The position numbers and the translations under genes were made by a program. Source: Blasia pusilla (Eukaryota; Marchantiophyta; Marchantiopsida; Blasiales). Taken from it: a stretch of DNA of 64,000 nt. Shown in pieces: positions 59,602-64,000 of this stretch; within the stretch, counting starts at the first letter, position 1, and every line of letters begins with the position of its first letter. The stretch is taken from contig CM114271.1 of the NCBI GenBank assembly GCA_050084515.1, positions 44,702,001 through 44,766,000 on the forward strand. Direction: 5' to 3'. The notes under the pieces were generated by a model. The model was not told where the DNA came from, made no database searches, and saw nothing but the letters and a program-made list of their open reading frames with translations.

Positions 59602-60632
59602 TGTCGTGCGCCTACTCTCCTTGAACGTTAATCTTGTTTGGTGCGGAAGCGTGCGTTCAGTAGGTCACGCTCTCAACGTTGATCTGCATCCAAACACGCA
59701 CTTCGGTTAGTCGGGTCTTGGATCAATCAGCGGGATTATTTTCCGAGTTCTCGTCTCAGACTCTCTCTTCAAGCTCAACCTTCCTAGTTTCGCGGTTTCC
59801 AACACGGGCAAGTCTCGAAAGACTTGGGACAGACTTTTCAGTCGGTTCGGGGAACTCAAACGGCGTTTTTCGCGCTTAGCGGTTCCAATCTGTCCGATGA
59901 ACATCCAATGAGTTCCTCACCAAGACTCGCACGAAGTGAATCTCGGGTTGGAATCCAAGTGTGGCGCATACAAAGTCCACTCCTTGGATCAGGTTTGGGT
60001 TTGGGTTTCGCGCCAAACTCGTTTCATCCGTGCCTCAAACGCCGTTTGGCGCCCAAAGTGGGGTTTCGTTTCCCGAGACATCTCAGAGAAGGTACTCCCC
60101 TTACTAGTACTTCTGGGGATCTCTGGGGGCCCCCCTACATTTAGGGAAAGACACCCGGGCCTCTCCAATTGGCCCTCAACCCGATTGCTCTCTGAATCGT
60201 TTTCGGCCAATATCTCATCCTGTACTTATGCGTTTGCTGAGATCTTTGGTGCGTTGGAAGCGTCTTGAGATCAGCTTTCCAACGCGCCCTTATTTGTTCC
60301 AAACGCATCTCGGAGCTCAACGTTATGGTCCTAAACACAGACAGATTCTCCCAAACGCTAGCCGTGTTCCAAACTGGTTCTCACCTCTTTGGCAACCAAC
60401 CTCCAAGACTCAACTCATCTCAAGTCTCGGCTTGCGTTTAGTCTAGGTTTCCTGGTCGTGACCACTAACGCATGAAACGCACAACTCTGTTCCGCGTTTC
60501 GTCTCTTAGGCTTTTCCAAGAGACTCTTCCAAACGCCTCTCCAAAGCGCAAACCTCGCGGCGTGAGTTCCTTTGAGTTCTGATGTTTCGCTTGGCGCGTA
60601 TTTGGTGTTGTTTGGTTATGAGGGTCACGACA
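59602..60632. mobile_element. Solo LTR of an LTR retrotransposon (1,031 bp)
   Basis: The element starts TGTCGTG at 59602 and ends CACGACA at 60632, a perfect 7-bp terminal inverted repeat of the TG...CA type. It is flanked by a perfect 5-bp target-site duplication, GTACC, at 59597-59601 and 60633-60637. The interior is GC-richer than its AT-rich flanks. It is rich in CTCTTCCAAACGC- and GGCGC-type words and has no gag or pol coding. These features define a solo LTR left by LTR-LTR recombination. The intact target duplication suggests that it is comparatively young. The superfamily is probably Ty3/gypsy or copia; orientation is not determined. Confidence 0.85.
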
Positions 60633-60914
60633 GTACCCATCTTCTTTTGTAGACATTTTTGGCTTCTTAAGATTTATGAAAATAACATCTCATTTAAAGT
60701 CTCTCAGACCTAGAATGAGGACCATTAGATTCACCGAATTGAATGTTATGCGTAACTAACAATACGCTAGATTTTCATGCACCCATGCCCTTTTGGATCC
60801 TTCATGGCATCTCCAATGTACCACTATAACACTCAAATTCATTTTTCTACCAAAATACCTTGCATGAGTAGAGAACTCTTCAATATATCGACATGAGTTC
60901 TCCTGATTCTAAAT

Positions 60915-61400
60915 ATATACCGGTATAAGCACACATGTGTGATGTAAATTTTTTGCCAAATAGTTATCAAATATTAAAAATGAAAGAAGACACATCTATA
61001 TTATTATTGGAGAGTGCCCCTTCATTACAAACTTCTCTCCTTTTGACACTTGGAAATTTCAATCGATAGGATCTCTCGCCTTCTGAGCCAATAGGATTGC
61101 TAGAAAATGATTTTTAATGGTCCTTGAGAGTTAATTATGAGAGATAATTCAAACTCGTGCTTACACTAACAAGTCTTATCTAATTGTAGAAGGCTTCGAT
61201 CAAAGAGAAAAGACAACTCTTTGTTCTTGCAAGAAGACCTTTGTTGCTTTACTAGTCGCTTCATTCTATGCTTGCCACATGGCTTCATGGGAAGCACAAA
61301 ATGTGGTTTCTTCTTACAATTGTGCCCCTTTCTATCCTGTGCAATTTCACATATTGTGAATTATGGAAGTGTTTTCTCAAGAGGCCCCCTGTGGAAGTAG
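60915..61400 (-). mobile_element. Helitron-family relic related to 43452-44402, with a nested Helitron-like insert
   Basis: The plus strand 60925-60993 (GCACACATGTGTGATG through GAAGACACA) and 61172-61260 (CTAATTGTAGAAGGCTTCGAT through GAAGACCTTTGTTGCTT) align with consecutive parts of 43460-43630. Between them sit about 170 bp starting at 60995 with TCTATATTATTATTGG after an A and ending near a CTAA. That is a Helitron-like insert in the opposite (plus) orientation. Outer borders are approximate. Confidence 0.55.
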
Positions 61401-63100
61401 TGTATTATTAGTATCTAAGTGAGAACTATTTGTGCTTGCACATCTCCTAAATTTTTGGGACCGCATCACTTGAAGGAGGAGGACCTCGCTAGCAGGCAAA
61501 GTTCTTGTGAATGGGGAGGATGGCATCATAGTAGTGAGCATGGGGAATTCAACATGCATATTGTAGTAGTTAGTGTCATGTTTGTGTTCTCACCACGTAC
61601 GATGAGTGGGTTGTCATAAAATGTAAATTCAATAGTTGAACTATAGCTAAATCAATATTTAAAGACCCATAAGTAGATTAGAAATGCAATGGGAATATGT
61701 CGGAAATTCCTCACATCCTTGGTTGCGCAAGTTTGAGAATTGGTCACAAATCCATAGTTAGGTTCTTACATCCAACTTTCCATTGAATACAAGTTATAAA
61801 TATAATAGCTAAACAAGCATCTGGAAATTTTTTCCTAAAGGCCATGATCACGTGGCCACCTAAGCACAGGTGGTAAGAGGGGGAGGGAAGACACTATGAG
61901 TGCAATTGTCATAACAAATCATCATAAATTATGTTCATCTTGCATATTGGAAAGTGATTATATTTAAATTGGGTTGTCAAGAAAATCTTACTAAACAAGT
62001 ATTTGCATGATAGGGCAATATTATTGCTTGCTAGGGTCCATGGGCGAAAACAACCGGAGGAGTCATCCATTTGCTCATGGGCCCTAGCAATTTCCACTGT
62101 TTCATGTGGACCCTATCAAGCATTATTGATTTCCATGGCCCTATGGAAGAAATCCATCTCCACCATCGTACCAAACACCAATTTTCTCTCTTCCATTTAC
62201 ACTATTTGGAAAATAAAAAAGCTTTAAGATTTACAAACATCTATTTACTCGAAAATACAACAGAAATATATATATATATATATCTTTGCACCTCAATGCA
62301 ACAGCAATTAAAAGAAAAAAGATTTCCTATATTTCCCGTGGCTCCACACGGCATCAACTGCCCAGCAAATATGGTTCGAATCATTTTGCTCACTCCCGTA
62401 TGACCTCCCGTCCGTGGAAATGCCGGTGGTGATTTGTGACGGATCCCGTGTACCGGGGCAACTGAACCGAGTAACAGGTTTTTGGCGAAACAGAGTGTCT
62501 GGAGGCTAAAACAAGCGGCGGTTGGGAAAACATCGCACGAGCTAAATAAATTACGCACTCCCTCTAGAGTCTAGTCTACCGTTACATTAATTTGCAATAT
62601 CCCTTGAAGGAGAGCGGAGCGGAGCGAGCGCCCGTCTGACAGGACCACAGTGGCACGCAAATCAGCGGACTCTGCAGTCGTCATCAAATCTGGCCAAAGT
62701 GGACCGCTTCCCATTGGTCCGAAGTCATAACTCCCGGACACCATCGAAATTACCACTGCTGGATCGCGGAGGACCACAGCGACATAAAATCGAGATCTTT
62801 CGAGCGAAGCGCCACAGTAACTCCGCCTCGGGACATATTTTTACCAACGCCACCAATGGGAAGCCTCCCCGCTCGCGGAAACCACTTCACCCGTGGGCTG
62901 CGAAACCAGGCACGCATAATAATACCGGGCACCCGATATTCTTCCTAACCCGTGAGCATTCACCGACCCCGGTTACATCGAGGTTACCCGGCCTCTTTAA
63001 CCCGCCAGAGCACAGGGCGATAATAATAATAATAATAAATTCTTGTTCGCGGCCGTAAGGAAAACAGGAGAACGTTCCCGCGATCCACGGAAACCCTCCC
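61401..63100. other. Spacer without recognisable gene
   Basis: AT-rich until about 62300, with an (AT)n run at about 62265-62283. It is then GC-richer, with an (AAT)n run at about 63021-63040. Short frames have no recognisable signature. Confidence 0.5.
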
Positions 63101-63110
63101 GTCCCCGACT

Positions 63111-63156
63111 CCCCGCCCCCCCCGCCCCGCCCCGCCCCGCCCCGCCCCGCCCGCCC
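63111..63156. repeat. (CCCCG)n repeat, G-quadruplex-prone on the minus strand
   Basis: About nine CCCCG-like units, partly irregular, occur in tandem. The complementary strand has repeated runs of four or more guanines separated by single cytosines, a classical G-quadruplex sequence. Confidence 0.9.
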
Positions 63157-64000
63157 TTGCCTCGGACACTATAGCGAAGGGAGGAGCGCGAGAAGAGCGG
63201 AGAGAGCGAGAAGCACGTTCACCGAGAAATTGTCTCGTTTGACACTTTAAAGCGCACTGACACCTTCCGCTGAGGCTAGAGGCCGCTACTACATTTAGTA
63301 CTAGACGCGTACTACCACAGTGGACGATCTGTAAAATCAGCGTATTAACTGATTTGTTCGATATTTATTGCTTTTTCCGAAGTGAGAAATATTTTTCCCC
63401 TTACTTTTCTCGCGAGACTGGACAGCCGGGCACTTTTGGAAATTCCATGTTGGACTGATTTACACACGTACTAATGTTGTTATTATTTTATAAATAAATT
63501 AAGCCTTTAAGGGCTCCACATACCCACTCTCGTGGACTAACACATCTAGTCTTTATGATATCCGTATTAATACACAAACTTCTAAGCATTTCATCACTCC
63601 AATACATGAGGAATGAGTTTTCACATGAGGATATCCTCAAATAATCATTTTCTTCAATGCAATCCATGGTGATAAAGACCCATAACAAAACCCTTTTAAA
63701 CATTGTGGGTACAAGTCTTTGAAAATTCATCTTCTACAATGCTCTTCTCCAAATGGTTCTAGTCATCCATGTCCACCAAGTCAATGTAGTCACTAAAAAT
63801 GGCCATAGGAAAATATGATGGAAAAAATGGAAATGATACATGATTGTTGATATTATTCAAGGTTTGAATCCCCCCAATATCTCATCTCTAAGGCATACTT
63901 GCACAAAACTCTCTCCATGATTTTCTACCATCCAATTAAGATGATTCAAAAGCATAATCCCACAAGGTGAACAAACTCACCAATCTCCATAACTTAAGAA
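63157..64000. other. Spacer at the window end
   Basis: A GC-rich to AT-rich transition occurs near 63300. A minus-strand frame of 80 codons at 63488-63730 has no recognisable family. No gene is called. Confidence 0.4.

Overview
The window is nuclear DNA from a land plant. Coding exons are interrupted by GT-AG introns. The genes have plant orthologues (HDA14-type deacetylase, mitochondrial CCMH, AP-3 delta, an NLR immune receptor). Long AT-rich spacers are filled with decayed Ty3/gypsy, Ty1/copia and Helitron elements. The short introns, CT-rich GC-rich 5' regions and the style of the NLR leucine-rich repeats would suit a bryophyte or another seedless plant, but the sequence alone does not fix the species.

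Layout. 0-13.8 kb is a graveyard of transposons. It holds a Ty3/gypsy pol relic with an LTR-like tail (1-2640), a copia 5' end on the minus strand (2.69-3.6 kb), a minus-strand gypsy integrase fragment (3.64-4.15 kb), and a large broken Helitron RepHel reading frame on the minus strand (about 4.4-9.4 kb). A possible Helitron 5' terminus lies at 13.44 kb, with gene-like debris in between. 14.05-19.29 kb is a nine-exon HDA14-like gene. 19.3-29.1 kb is again repeats: a 350-bp tandem repeat, a second gypsy relic, an inverted LTR segment, and a copia element whose downstream half is inverted. 29.1-33.3 kb is a small gene island: a two-membrane-helix protein resembling UPF0496, an unrecognised minus-strand ORF, and a three-exon CCMH gene. 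36.56-39.58 kb is an intronless AP-3 delta adaptin on the minus strand with a GC-rich upstream region. 40.3-46.9 kb is AT-rich spacer with a 951-bp non-autonomous Helitron. 47-54.5 kb has a 309-bp tandem duplication and a five-exon NLR on the minus strand. 54.5-57.4 kb is GC-rich, low-complexity DNA upstream of the NLR. 57.4-64 kb is AT-rich spacer with a 1,031-bp solo LTR carrying a perfect 5-bp target duplication, more Helitron ends, and a G-quadruplex-prone pentanucleotide repeat.

How the genes relate. They do not form a pathway. HDA14 is an organelle/tubulin-type deacetylase, CCMH acts in mitochondrial cytochrome c maturation, AP-3 delta in vesicle sorting to the vacuole, and the NLR in immunity. 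The most unusual items are a PHD-like zinc finger at the 3' end of the gypsy pol region (its tail seen again in a second copy), a probable GC-AG intron in HDA14, an NLR with an unrecognised N-terminal region, and several nested or captured transposon structures. No CRISPR array, rRNA or tRNA gene was recognised.
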